A stretch of 64,000 bases of DNA, from contig JASISA010000010.1 of assembly GCA_031771865.1 (NCBI GenBank), positions 744,001-808,000 of the forward strand. The letters are read 5' to 3'. The notes beneath the pieces are model-generated. The model saw only the letters and a program-made list of their open reading frames with translations, did not search any database and was not told the DNA's origin. The first letter of the stretch is position 1. Every line of letters begins with the position of its first letter. The translations under genes and the position numbers were made by a program. Below are positions 1 to 11,902 of the stretch, piece by piece. This DNA comes from Nothophaeocryptopus gaeumannii. Its lineage: Eukaryota > Ascomycota > Dothideomycetes > Mycosphaerellales > Mycosphaerellaceae.

Positions 1-3000
1 TTGAAACAGCAAGCTTCGTGTTGCAAAGTAGAAGTAAGTGGACGATGTCGAGCGCGCGTGACTTCATCTGTGGCCCGGTGGGCGCGGGAAGTGATGGATC
101 CAATGTCGCTCTTAAGCGAGCTGTCGGCGATTGCTGAAGCGCATCCCAGCATTGCGCATCAAAATCTTCTGGTTCAGATGCCGCCTACGATGGAGATGGA
201 TGAGTGATGGCGGTGTTGGAGTTGGAGGGGCGCGTATTCGTAGAGCCCGCCAGACCCCGCTTCTTTGTACTGAAGTATGATCTTGTCAGCAGCTGAGGTG
301 GTTTGCAGGCCGTGAGATGCGTATGTAGAGAGATCAGAAAGTCATGGTAGTCAGGTGGGAAGACGGACGACAGATCATGGGACGGGGTGAGCATACAGTA
401 AGGCTATTTGAGGTGAATTGAATGTTGCTGGCTTGCTCCTGCTTCGGGCACCGAAGCGGCGGACAATCGAGGGATGGGATGGAGCCGGAGTCTTGGCGAG
501 GAATATTATTGGCGTAGTACTAGTGAGGAGCCTCGACGCTTGCGAATGAAGTACAAGACAAGCCTGGTTGATGACGGCGAACTCTCGCAATTTTGACTCA
601 TTAATCTTCAAACTTCGTTAGGGATTTGATGGATGGTCCAGCTCTGCTTTGCATATTCCAGTTAAAGTCTGAGGAGATATTGACGCGTTCAAAAACGCGA
701 AAGTACCACGCCGGCCTCACGCGTAAAGTGTCAACTAGTTGACCCATGTGGAGACTGCATGTGCTGTACCGTCAAGAGCACAGTTGACGCTCTACAAACT
801 ACTTGCCACGTTCGAGTGAAAACCACTTCCACACGCTGGTCGAGCTTGAGTTGTCACCAAGTCCGTCAGGATCACCCTGTTTGCACGGCATCTTCTCCCG
901 TTCTCAGCCTCACTCACACAATCTGAACGATTCAGAGCGCAGTTCTCGGTCGTTGTACTACTTCAATACTCTGCTCTCTCAGCCACATCAGTGGTAACCG
1001 AATGACCCAAGGCGCAGACATCGGTTGATATGCTCTCTTGAGAAGCGAGCGATGTGCGAGGTCACTGCGTCGAAGAGCCTCAGATTCGACCAAATACACC
1101 AAAATTCTTCTGATTCTGATAACCTGATGAATTTTCTTCCGCTACGCTTCAGAGATGGTACTCTCTACAGCGTAATCGGCTGTGCTTTACCACACCAATC
1201 GTATGAGCGGTGCTCGACTTCACTGCATTCAAAGACACTCAACGCCAATAAGTCCACCTCGATCCGTCTCGGACTGGCGACGTGACCAGCCTCTCTCGAT
1301 TGAAGACACGGCTATCAGACTGTTCATGGCCCAATTGAAGGTCGACACGTTACCTCAAGGATCGGAGCGAGTCCCAAACTTCCAACCTCGAGAAACTTCA
1401 AATTCGGTGCGGTTGTATGCACATATCTATGCCACAGTTCCGAGTTACACTCCATGCGTAACCTGAGGTGGACTGGTGGACTATACTGCTTGCAAAACTC
1501 GTTTGATGCCATGATCTGGACGGCTCGTCAGCGTTGCTGCTCATAGAAGGTGGACTTCGTGGTCATCGACATGGCGCATATTTCTACATACCGCAGTAAG
1601 TCCGCTTAAGACGTACTGATTCAGAGACAATTCAGTCGCTCTCTGAGGTTTGCAGCAACCGAACAACTTAAAACGCAGTCACAGGTTCGTTCACCGTGTC
1701 AAGAGGTGAAGTGGCTTCCGAATTATCCACCCCGTGGTCAAGGCCCACTCGCAAATGATGATCTCAAAGTGCTTTAACAGCAACACGCAGCATGCTGGAG
1801 CGGTCTTCCAACGATTGGCCAAATCATTCCAATCAATCGCGCATGACCTGCTATCACTCGCCTCTGTCCAGACGACACTCCTGAGTCGTCGGAGAATGGC
1901 GACACCAATGAGAATACACTCGAAGTGCGGAAGGGTAGCGCGCTCGACATCCAATCTCATGGTGTGTATGTCCTCGCACCCTGCTTTCGACGCATTTCCA
2001 GAGGGATCATCTGACGATTGGGCCGAGCTGAGTGGCAAACGGGTCTGCCGTATCTTGTCTGGCTGATGCGTCAAGCAGACACCCGCGACCTGTGCTCCCG
2101 GGAAAGCCTTGGGAGAGAGAGAGCGGAATTTCGACGCCGACATTCTCCACCTGTTACGAGGATCGTTGGAGAAGCTACTTCCAATACAGCGTAGCTGGTG
2201 ATCATAGACAGGGCGTTCCTTTGCCGGCGGCATAGATGATGCTCTGACCAAGCGAAGAATTGAAGGTAGGTCTGAGCAGGTTTTGATGGTGTTCTGGACG
2301 ATTCGTGCATTGCGGAAGCAAGTGGGACCTTCTCAAACAATGACAGTGTAGACCAGACCGGGGATTCACAGCAACGATCGTTGGATATATGAGCTGATCC
2401 AGATCCAGTAGAATGTGTCCGACACGGCAGGCGTCAGTGTTTTTTCTTGATTTCTCGATATGAGCTGTAAGAGCCGTATCTCCTAGAGCGCATACCATAT
2501 TCTGTTGAGCACTAGCGACGAGCGAAAAGCCTTCTCAGACTTAGACATACTCACGCCTTGATCAGAAAAGCCATGTTCAACGTGAACTTCGATCTCCAAC
2601 GAAAAAACTCACCAGCTGTGTGTGATCTTATCAATCCGACCTATCCGTACATTCCGATCGAGATGCAGAGTCCCAGAAACCCTCAACTTCTTATCCAGAT
2701 GATCAGCTCAGACGCCATGATGCATACCTAAGCCTTAAAGTCGTCTCTCTGCCATTTAACACCGCTCCGAGCCGTCGAGTTTGCAGACCATATTCGTATT
2801 TCTAGCTGGATGGCAGGGGCGGATCACCGTTCACTGAAATTCCAGAAGCGCCATATCATCGAAATCGCATTCACCATCAACATTGATGATCCTACAAACT
2901 TCAGGCTCGTCCACGTCATTTCAAGGCCATCTCTTCTCCCTCGCTGGTGATGATGAGGCATTCCAACATCGTCACTTCTTTGCGTGATAGAAGTTCGGTG

Positions 3001-4153
3001 AGTGATCAGTGGTCACGGACCCCTTCTTTCATCTCCCATCCGCTCTCTGCGCTCTCCGTATCCCTCTTTGGTGTCTGGAACATCTCCCTAAGCGTAATTC
3101 TGTGAACTGGTGGATCACAATGATTGCTCGTGACGTACTGTATCTGCTCGTACATTGTCCACGAAGACCGCGCTCGTGTGATGGCTAGTCAGTACCACTC
3201 TGCGCGAGTTTATGCCTCCCGGGTAAATCGAACACTATGCTCTCCTGATCATTTATTTGCGAATCTCTTATAGGAGTTGTCCGCTGTATCCAACGTCAAA
3301 CTTCTTGGCAGCGACTATCACGGTCAGTGCACCTGAGAACCTGAGGATGGAGTGGCTCAGCCATTTAGCACAGACTTTCATTTCAGCACATATGATACTG
3401 CGATCTCTGTAACCCACGAGTACATCATCGCTCAGCCGTTTTGCATCATCAACAGCAGTGCAGTGCAGTACATCCCTCTTAGCATCTCGGCGTTGCGTGC
3501 TTTCCCCATCCAGCCCAAACCCCGCCGATGCCATGCAGCAAGTTCATCTAATGTGTCGCGCGCAAAGTCCATATCCCAAAGCAGGCCGTCCCAAAGGCGT
3601 GTTCAAAGAGATAGTTCAGAATCGAAGAAGTCGTGGTAGTGATGTCGGAAAAGTAGTGGTTGTTAGAGTCAAATAACCAAGTCCATGGACACAGCAGACA
3701 TATCATTCAGAAAGCCATTGCCAAAGCGTCTTGTACCAAGGTGTTGATATTCCTGAGGAACAAGAACGTCGAGACTTTGGCCTCCTTTCAGTTTCACCAT
3801 CTGCCGAGTCCGCGTCTCCCTAGCAGGTAAGGCAACGCCGGGCTCTGCTCAGAGCTGGTGAGAGTCCGATTTGGATGTCGCCTGGGCTGTCGCTAATCTT
3901 GAAATTGTTCTTGGAGGACTTGAGGGGAGTCGACGTCGAATGCGAGTGGGTGGAGTAAGTCTTCGATGGGAGAGGTGGTGGAGGAGTCGGGTATTTCGCA
4001 GGAGCTGGCATTAGCCGATCGCTATTGAAAACGCATTAGTACCAGCAATTGAGAAAGTGTAGTATATATTACGTTTTTGGTTGTAGATTTCATAGATAAA
4101 TGGCAAAAAATATAGGAAATTCGTAGATGGCCTGTGGTCTTTTGGATGCAACG
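1..4153. other. Stretch without a recognisable gene
   Basis: Only short open frames are present, none matching a family I recognise. The longest (186 codons, minus strand, 1691-2251) shows no domain and is overlapped by unrelated frames. A 63-codon proline/serine-rich frame on the minus strand at 3820-4011 is the most protein-like of the small ones, but nothing supports it as a gene. The left edge may hold the end of a gene cut by the window. Confidence 0.5.
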
Positions 4154-5268
4154 TTACCGCATGATCTCCTCGTAAATCAGTCCTGGGTCAGAATTGTTAG
4201 CGCGTGCCGTCAAGTTCTGAAAGCTTCAAACTCACGCTTCAGCTGTTCTTTGCTTAGATTGTCCTTGTTCTTGTCGAAATCAAAAAACTCCTCTGGAATG
4301 GGGTCTGCCGTGGGCTCATCTTCAGGATCGTGATATGGCTCCAAGTAAGGGTGCTTGAGCGCTTCCTCCACAGTGATGCGCTTAGCAGGGTTAAACGCGA
4401 GTAGCTTCTCGAGCAGGTCAAGAGCCAAGTCGGAAGTCTTTGGGAACATGGCCTTCCAAGGAATCTTCTTCTTGAAGGGTAAGCTGCGAATGTATTCCCG
4501 CGCTCGTCGAGACTTGATCCCGTAGTAGTCCTCCATCGTTGGCGTGCCCAGGACGTCCAGAATCAAAGTAAGCTGGTGGTGGTAGTCCTTTCCAGGGAAG
4601 AGTGGCTTGCCGCTCAGCATCTCGGCTAAGATGCAGCCCACTGACCACACATCAATGGCCTTGGTGTACTCCTTGAAAGTAAGCATGATCTCTGGTGCGC
4701 GGTACCATCGAGTTGCCACATATTCGGTCATGAATCCCTGGTTATCTTCCGTGCTTGCTGCCGAACGCGCGAGACCAAAGTCGCAAACCTTCAGGTCGCA
4801 GTTAGCATTCAGCAGAAGGTTCGAGGGCTTGAGATCTCGGTGCAGGACGTTCGCAGAGTGCATGGCCTTGAGAGCGCGCAGGGTCTGGTAGATGAAGTAT
4901 TGGCAGTGGTCATCCGAAAGCTCCTGGGTGCGAATGACACGGTGCATGTCGGTCTCCATGAGCTCCTGGATGAGGTAGACCTCGGAGAAGCTCTCGTAAT
5001 TGCGTGGCTTCTGGATGTCGAGGATAGAAATGATGTTCTCGTGGTTGAAGTAGCGCAGCAGCTTCATCTCACGGAGCGTGCGTAGGCAGAACATGGAGTG
5101 GTCGAAGGGTGTGATCTTCTTGATAGCCACTTTCTGCCCAGACGGCTTGTGCAAGGCGGAGCAGACGACGCCATAGGCGCCCTCGCCGACGACATCCTGG
5201 ATGTCATACTGCTCCGATACGTTGAAGGAGATTTTGCGCGACCCTGACTGAGGCGCCGCTCTAGACAT
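4154..5268 (-). CDS. FUS3: Fus3/Kss1/Pmk1-type MAP kinase
   Basis: Serine/threonine kinase of the pheromone/invasive-growth MAP kinase cascade, known in fungi to drive mating, hyphal fusion, appressoria and virulence. Two exons: 5268-4236 and 4182-4154, separated by a 53-nt intron with a GCTAAC branch point, giving 353 aa, the usual length. Visible features: glycine loop GEGAYG (28-33), catalytic Lys50, HRDLKPSN (143-150), DFG (163-165) and the dual-phosphorylation motif TEY (181-183), which marks the ERK-like class rather than Hog1 (TGY). Without splicing the frame would end in a wrong tail. With it the protein ends LIYEEIMR, the family's normal C terminus. The start is the first ATG in frame and gives the expected short N-terminal lead. 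No close neighbour on either side. Confidence 0.96.
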
Positions 5269-7231
5269 GGTGCCTGCCTTGTATCGAGTGTATCGGTCTC
5301 TTGATGTGTTTGTAGGGAGGGTGCGACTCTGCCTGCTTTATGAGGTAGGTGCAGGTCGTGGAAGGAGAGCCGTCGCTGCCGCGAGCGGGATTGCAGCGGA
5401 AGGCGCGACTCGGCGATGTACCCGGACGATTGGTTGAAGGTGTTCGCGGTGGAGTAAATCGACGTTCGGCGTGCCGTGTGGTTGTCGGAGGATTTGGGTG
5501 CTCGGTAGCTCTGGTGGGGGTGGTAGTTCTAAGGAACGATGCGCTGGTTCCTGCTGCTGTCAGTCGCACAGCTTCAAAGCCTCATTTCCAGATCCGGCCA
5601 CGATCGACTTCTCGCTGCCTTTGACCATTTACCACCGCTGCCGCAAAGGCTGTGAAAGCAGCTGGAATGCTGCACGCCACACCTGCTCGCCACGTGCTGA
5701 CCACGACGGCGATACGCATTGGGCAGCATGTTGATTGCGTCGGCCACACCTCCGCCGATCGCTGTTCAGGGTGTTTCGAACATACCTTTTTTAGTCCTAT
5801 CCGCCTGTGTCCTTCCCACGAGATGCCTGCCTGGTGTGCCTGGCCCGAGCGATATGTGCTGGTCCCTTGAACTATGCGATCGAGGGTTGGAAGGGAGATT
5901 GAGCTTGAGAGGCTGCTTGTGTGGGAGCTTATGACAGTCGTTCGTCGTTCTGCAAACCTCCTGTGTCAGCGCGATGTCCCTAGATATCCCTCAAACAGGG
6001 CCGGTCTCATATCTAGAAGACATGTCGGACCTGCAGTGGAGCTTCGGTCGTCACATACGGAGGAGGCAGTGGTATCAACTCACGCGGTACGAGCTCAGCT
6101 TGGGTCTCCACGAAGCGGCCGCGGGTGCTGTAGAGTAGTGGGAAGATGTAAAGATGCAGATGTGCTTTATAGAGGATGATGCTGCCGGGAAGAGTCCTCC
6201 AAAAACTATGTGGCAGCCCACCTGCTTTTTACTTCGTCGTAGAAGCGCCCAAGAAGAGCAATCGGGCCTCCCGACTGTGCAGCGCTTGCAGGGCCGGCGA
6301 CGGGGGTGGAACAGGCGGCAACGGCCAGGAACCCGAAGAACTCACACAGCTCCCCTCTTCTTAACCTCATTCGCTACACTTCCACCACCTTTCACCCTCC
6401 AATCTCACGGCCCGTCGCGACCCGTTCCTACGCATTCAGACCCGTTGTGAAACAGCCGCCTCATTTTCGATATGGGCGCTTAGAGGCGACCTCATCCTCT
6501 AAGCTGGCCGCCAAGCCGCCGTCTAAAGATACACTCGTCGAGACAAAGCCAGCAGGACGGCCAGGATCGCGAAGGCCGAAGCGAGTGGTAGAACAGCTGC
6601 AAGAGCAGACATCCTCAGGTCTCATTCGTTTCTTGGCCAACAACATCCCGCTTGAACACAAATGCTATCGTGCTCCAGATGGAGAGAGCGGCAACGAGCA
6701 CGTTCGCTCACCTTTTCTATGATTCCAACATCTTAGAGCTATGCTACAAGGATGGCGATGATACGTTCTAAATTCGGGTACGGCCTACAGAAATGTCTGA
6801 CATCCAAGCCGACAAGGACCTCTGCATAGACCGACTCTTTGAGCCTCCAACGTCATCAAATGCTCAGCTGCACGAATGTCTAAGAGGCCTTCCTCGTTCG
6901 GCGCCGGAGAATCGTTGCTTGGATACACGCATGTATTGAATTTCATTGAAGCTGGCTCTCAGCGTCCTAGGGCTGGAGTTCCGCAACACCCGCTTATAAC
7001 TTCTTGCTACGAAGGATGAGCTTTCTTACCACGGGCCCGAAATGGCAATACACTTAGACTCAACATCGATTGCCCACAAGGCCTACGCCTTTGACAGCGA
7101 GGAGCTCGTCGAGAGAGGTCGACTGCTGCGAAAATGAAAGCATACGCTAAGTATACATAAGAGCAGAAGTAGGAGTCTATATTGTCTTTTTGTCAAAGCC
7201 ATCATACTCAAAGCACATCCTTCGTCTCAAT
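5269..7231. other. Intergenic region upstream of the MAP kinase
   Basis: Holds the MAP kinase promoter at its left end. The 138-codon plus frame at 6306-6722 is basic and Ser/Pro-rich with no domain I can name. It may be a gene fragment, but I cannot support it. Confidence 0.4.
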
Positions 7232-9225
7232 ATAATGCGCGGATTCTTGGCACCCGTGGCACTACTTACGCACCCATTGAAGGAGACAGTGCGCGCGGCA
7301 ACGATGCAGAAGATCTCCAATATTAATGAGGCCGTCCTTCCGACACGAGATGCAACATGCGTCTACAACAGCACCAGTCGCGTTTGTTGGGCCAATGGCT
7401 AGAGCATCAACGACGACCCCGATCAGATCCATCCTGTTACTGGACGAACCGTCGAATACAATCTCGAGATCACCAATACAACATACACTCCTAATGGCCA
7501 TTGCGCCCGTATCTGCATGTTCGTCAATGGACAGTATCCTGGACCTACTTTGCGCGCCTTATGGGGTAACACAATAATTGCGCATGTGCAGAACAGGATG
7601 CAGGAGAACGGAACCACTTTTCATTTCCATGGCGTCAGGCAGCTCGAGACAAATGAGATGGACGGTGTGCCTGGAGTAACTAAGTGCCCGATTGCGCCTG
7701 GTAGGCTCATTGAGAGGTCAAGATGACCTGGCTCACACGAGACGTCTTACTGATGTGTTCACTTCTCAATATATAGGTCGCAACAGAACGTGTGTTTTCA
7801 ACGTTACGCAGTATAGGACGGGCTGGTATCATTCACATTACTCCGATAAGTCTACCTTGCCATCCGAAAAGCAGAGAGACAACAAAGCTGACACTTTGCT
7901 ACAGCCTAGTATGGAGATGGCGTAGCAGGAGCGATTGTGTTCGAAGGGCCTGCATCCGCAAATTACGACGTGGATCTTAGACCGTACCCCATTAATAAGT
8001 GGGATGCTCTCAAACACTCTATGCTTGTCGAAATTCCCTTCCTAACTAATGGAAGATGGTATTATCGAACAGCATGGCAAGCTAGCATCCTCGCCATCGA
8101 GGCCATTCAGACGCTTGGCAAGCCTCCTGCTGCGAACAACCTGTTTGTCAACGGGACGAACAAAGCTGCCAACGGAAGAGGACGGTACAATCGAGTCACC
8201 ATCGAGCACGGCAAGAGGTATCGGCTACGCATCATCAGCATGTCAGTCGACAACTGCATGCGTGTCTCGTTGGACGGATACCTGATGGAGATTATCGCGG
8301 CGGATTTCGTTCCAATAAAGCCAACTATGGTCGAATGGATCTTTCTAGGTGCCGGACAGGTGCGTTCTTCTCAACCCATTCTCCGTTCCGCAGTCACAGT
8401 CGAGAATATACTGATGTGCCTCTTCCCCTCAACGCTACGACGTAATCATAACCGCCAACAACCCTTCCCGCCGCAGCTTCTGTTTCCGCACAGAAATCGC
8501 CATACAATGCCGCAACAACAACGACTGGCACGGTCGAGCAATCTGGTCGTACGCCGGCACACCGAACCTGTCTACCATTAAGCCAAACAGCACTTCTTTT
8601 CCAGAACCAATCGATTGTCTCGAACCAGGCCCTCTAATCCCCTATTGGCCCCAACCCGTTCCATTCTCCAAAACACTCGACAACCTCGTAGTGAACACAA
8701 CTTACGCAGTCACAGACTACTCGAATGGCGAGTCAATCGTCGTTTGGTCACTCAGTCAGACCATCGACATAAACTGGGAGAAACCCATCTTATCCCACAT
8801 CGCCACAAAACACAACCTCCTCTCACCCAGAATCATACAACGCCCTCCCAGCCTCCAAATCCGGCTCCTGGAACTATTAGCTCATCCACCAATCCCCACC
8901 CAACTACTCAATCTCCGCAATCCCACATCCTGTTCCTCTTCACGGACACGATTTCTTCGTCCTCGGCCAATCCAACCAAACCTGGACAGGCAACATCTCA
9001 ACTCTCAACTTCGCTTCCCCAACCCGTCGCGACACAGCTACCATCCCCGGGAACGGCTGGCTAGCTATAGCGTTCCAATCGAATGATCCTGGAGCGTGGT
9101 TGATGCATTGCCATATTGCTTGGCATATTGATGAGGGGTTTGGGATGCAGTTTTTGGAAGATGTAGAACATGTTGAGGCAAGGAGGGGTGGAAGGTTGGG
9201 GCTTGAGAAGGAGTGTAAAGCTTGA
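7232..9225 (+). pseudogene. Laccase-type multicopper oxidase, decayed
   Basis: Relic of a fungal laccase (copper-dependent phenol oxidase, normally secreted). Recognisable blocks in order: an N-terminal cupredoxin segment with NGQYPGPT and HFHGVRQ...DGVPGVTKCPIAPG (copper box L1); GWYHSHYS (L2); a central domain with IEHGKRYRLRIIS; RYDVIITANNP; a C-terminal HPVPLHGHDFFVLG (L3) and MHCHIAWHIDEGFGMQF (L4). Lesions: in-frame TAG at 7400-7402; an intron donor that now reads ATAAGT (7846); TAG at 7907-7909 where SAQYGDG is expected; an acceptor reading AA instead of AG (8431-8432); a frameshift near 8805-8815; TAG at 8878-8880 where Trp is usual; and His replaced by Pro in L3 (8935-8937), removing a type-2 copper ligand. 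So many independent breaks rule out a functional product. The start ATG is a guess; no signal peptide is clear. Confidence 0.9.
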
Positions 9226-9448
9226 GATAAGTATCATGAGGGAGGCGCGTATTGGAAGAAGGAGGATTCGGGGTTGTGAATTAGCTTTCCCTTTTCCTCA
9301 TTCATTCTCGTGTGATAATTGTTACATCCTTTTCATGCTTTTGTATGTTTAAGGTACAGTATGTGTATGTTTACAGCGAGGTAGCCGGCTCGTAGGCCCG
9401 ATGGTCAGAGATCGCGATAGATAAAGCGCTGACCGAGTGGCAGAGATT

Positions 9449-10814
9449 CTACCACGTCGTCTTCAACCCGTACTCTTTCGAGGAGATGCCCAGATCCGTA
9501 AAGATGGTATCGTCGCCCTTCAAGTTCTCAACACGATGCTCATCCTCGTTCTCCAGCTTCTCTAGCTCCTCCAGCGGCGTCTCCTTCTCTTCTTTCTTCT
9601 CGTCCTTCGGCGCAGGGTCGAGGTTGCTGCTGCTGTCGAAGTCTTCACCAATCAACAAGAAAGAAGCATTGTCGTAGTCCAAATGCTTTGGTTGCACAGG
9701 AAGCCATCCACGCCCAGCGAACTCCTCGATGAACTCCTTTGGATATTCAGCAGTCTGGGGCAGCGCATTGGCTGGAGCACTGCTCTCGGGATTCTTCACG
9801 CTGAGAACCAAGGAGCTTTTGGCGTCGAGACCAATGTCCTTTTGCACTTCGCCAACTTCGGATGGGATGGTGAGTTGCCAGGCCAAGTGCGTCGTCCCTT
9901 GACCTCCTCCTGTGCTCGTCATGGCGTAGACGCCCTCACCAACAAGCGTGACGCCAGCTTGGTGACGGGTCCCAGTTGTAGCAGTGCTGTACTCAGAGCC
10001 TTGGAAGAAGGTCTCTTTTAGCTCGTTCATGCTGGTCTTGGCCTTCTCAACGAAGGCCATGAACCTGTCTTTGCCACTCTTTGGCCACACCTTCTTCGGC
10101 AGGGCGATGAGTCTGTTGTTGCCGACGTCCTGTATCGCACCTTCTGTGAGCTTCGCGCCTGCCGGTAGTGGTCGCAGTACGAAGAATGAACGCTGGAGAT
10201 CCTGCACGCTGTCTGGGTCGTCAACGCCGACGCGTCCTCGAGTGAAGAAGTAGACGATGCCCTTCTCGAGGATGTTCGAAGGCTGAGCCTCTTCGCGCTT
10301 CTTGTCCTCTTCGACGGCCTTATCCTGTGTGTCGTTCCCATCGGTCTTCGTGTCCTTTGCATCCTCAATCTGGGCTACGCGTTAGCGGCCTATGAGATAT
10401 ATACGAAAATCGCATGAATCATACCTTGCTCGTCTTACCCTCCTCTTTCTCATCAGCCTTGACTTGCTCAAGTGCGTTCTTCTCACCATTCTCCTCTACC
10501 GGCTCTTCAGCCTTGGCTTCCGCTTGCTTCTCGCCATTCTCCTTCTCCTCAATCTTCTCTTCCGCCTGTAGCTCTTCCTCTACTTTCTTGTTTGATTCAA
10601 CTTCGTTGTCCTTCATTTGCTCGTCCTGCCCCTCGTCCTTCGAGATGGTCTCCTCGAGAGTCTTCTGCTCCTTCGACGGACGACCGCGCTTTTTAGCGCT
10701 TGACGGACTGCTAGTCTCATCGGTCTTGCGCTTGGTGCCATTGGTCTTCGTCGCGGAGTGGGGACTGGAGGCGTTCTTCTCGGCCTGGCGAGCGGAGGAG
10801 CGTGTGCTGGCCAT
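9449..10814 (-). CDS. Conserved fungal protein of unknown function
   Basis: Two exons, 10814-10425 and 10369-9449, joined across a 55-nt intron with a GCTAAC branch point; 436 aa. The first about 150 residues are low-complexity and rich in Lys/Glu, with KKRGRPSK resembling an AT-hook or nuclear signal. The conserved part follows, with the motifs GVDDPDSVQDLQRSFFVLRPLP, NNRLIALPKK, GTRH and HLAWQLTIPSEVGEVQKD, then an acidic tail ending GLKTTW. From memory, homologues in Aspergillus are labelled BTB-domain transcription factor, but I see no BTB fold signature, so I do not adopt that name. The start at 10814 is chosen because the frame 14 codons further up adds only an unconserved lead. A nuclear role is a guess from the basic motif. 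Confidence 0.85.
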
Positions 10815-11902
10815 GGCAGATGTTTCTAGTGATTCGATGAGCTGCGCGGGATGCAATTGGATGTATGAGTGCGTTGCGCTGATGAGTACATCAATCTATT
10901 GAGTAGGATAGATTAAAACTGAAGATGGAAAGAGGATGAAGTTGAGTGCGAGTAAGTGGTCAATGGCAACGGCAGGCGGCTGCACTGATACGCGTCGACG
11001 TCATCACTTCGCGGACGCGTCTTGCTCTCATTTGACGCTCAGTTTCTGCCTCACTTCGCCTACCGTTTTCACGTCCCGTTTTGATGCCGAGCACGATGGG
11101 AGTTTTACGTGTGTTGATACGTTGACGAAGTTCGATGCTCCATAAAGCTCGAAAGCTTTCGCCTTCACTCGTGAGTCTTGGCGACTACTACGCCTTTGCA
11201 ATGAGAGCTGATCGTGTCCTACCATTTGGTCTTCAGGAGACATCCTCTCGACCGACGACAGCCGAAGATAGTAACTAGCTACCTAAATGTTCGGTAGCTA
11301 CTGGAAAACTATTTAGAAGCTGTTCAGAGGCCATTCTAAGAATATTCCTGAGGTGAAGACGGAAGATGCAGGGATGCAGGGATGCAGCTCTACGGGACGG
11401 GAGGAGTCGGCGTTCTCTACTGTGCACGACAAAAAGCCTGTCAGTTTAGTACTTTTGACAGACAGCGAGACGCCGTGCTCCCTAATGAATTTCGACGATA
11501 TTCGATTGCATTTCACTAAGACTACCTCCCTATAGGGAACGACAGATCGTAACGATGAAAAGTACTTATATACTTGCGCTACGAAAACACTTTGAACATA
11601 CGTAGAAGTACCTGAGGAAGATACAAGCGATTTTTTGGATCAACTTACGGTATGTCATAGTATGCCTACGGGCGTTTCTGCTCCGTAGAAGAGGCGCCTT
11701 CTCGACTATGCTCTTGCTAGTCAAAACTGCTGAACTGACAGGCTTTTTGTCCAGCACAGTATTCCTTGGCCATCTCGCCGTGGGATATCTAGTGCGGCAC
11801 CATCAAAGTAGCACTGCTCTATTTTGAACCCGACTAACGTTGTATTAGCGCGAAGAGCAACATCCTTTGTATAGTCAGCCACCTGCTCGTAGCCACATAT
11901 GG
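10815..11902. other. Intergenic region containing a MITE
   Basis: Promoter side of the 9449-10814 gene, then a short tandem repeat of gatgcagg units near 11366-11390, then the MITE listed separately. No open frame worth calling. Confidence 0.5.
11420..11759. mobile_element. MITE with 40-bp terminal inverted repeats and TA target duplication
   Basis: A 340-bp non-coding element. The first 40 bases (11420-11459, starting CTGTGC) and the reverse complement of the last 40 (11720-11759) match at 35 of 40 positions without gaps, including an uninterrupted 19-base core around AAAAAGCCTGTCAG. Both ends are flanked by the dinucleotide TA (11418-11419 and 11760-11761), the target-site duplication made by Tc1/mariner/Fot1-type transposases. 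The interior has no transposase frame, so this is a non-autonomous element. It lies about 140 bp downstream of the arsH stop codon. Confidence 0.85.

Noticed and set aside
1691..2251. 186-codon minus-strand open frame as a gene
   Set aside because: No domain, no homologue recalled, and frames of comparable size overlap it on both strands.
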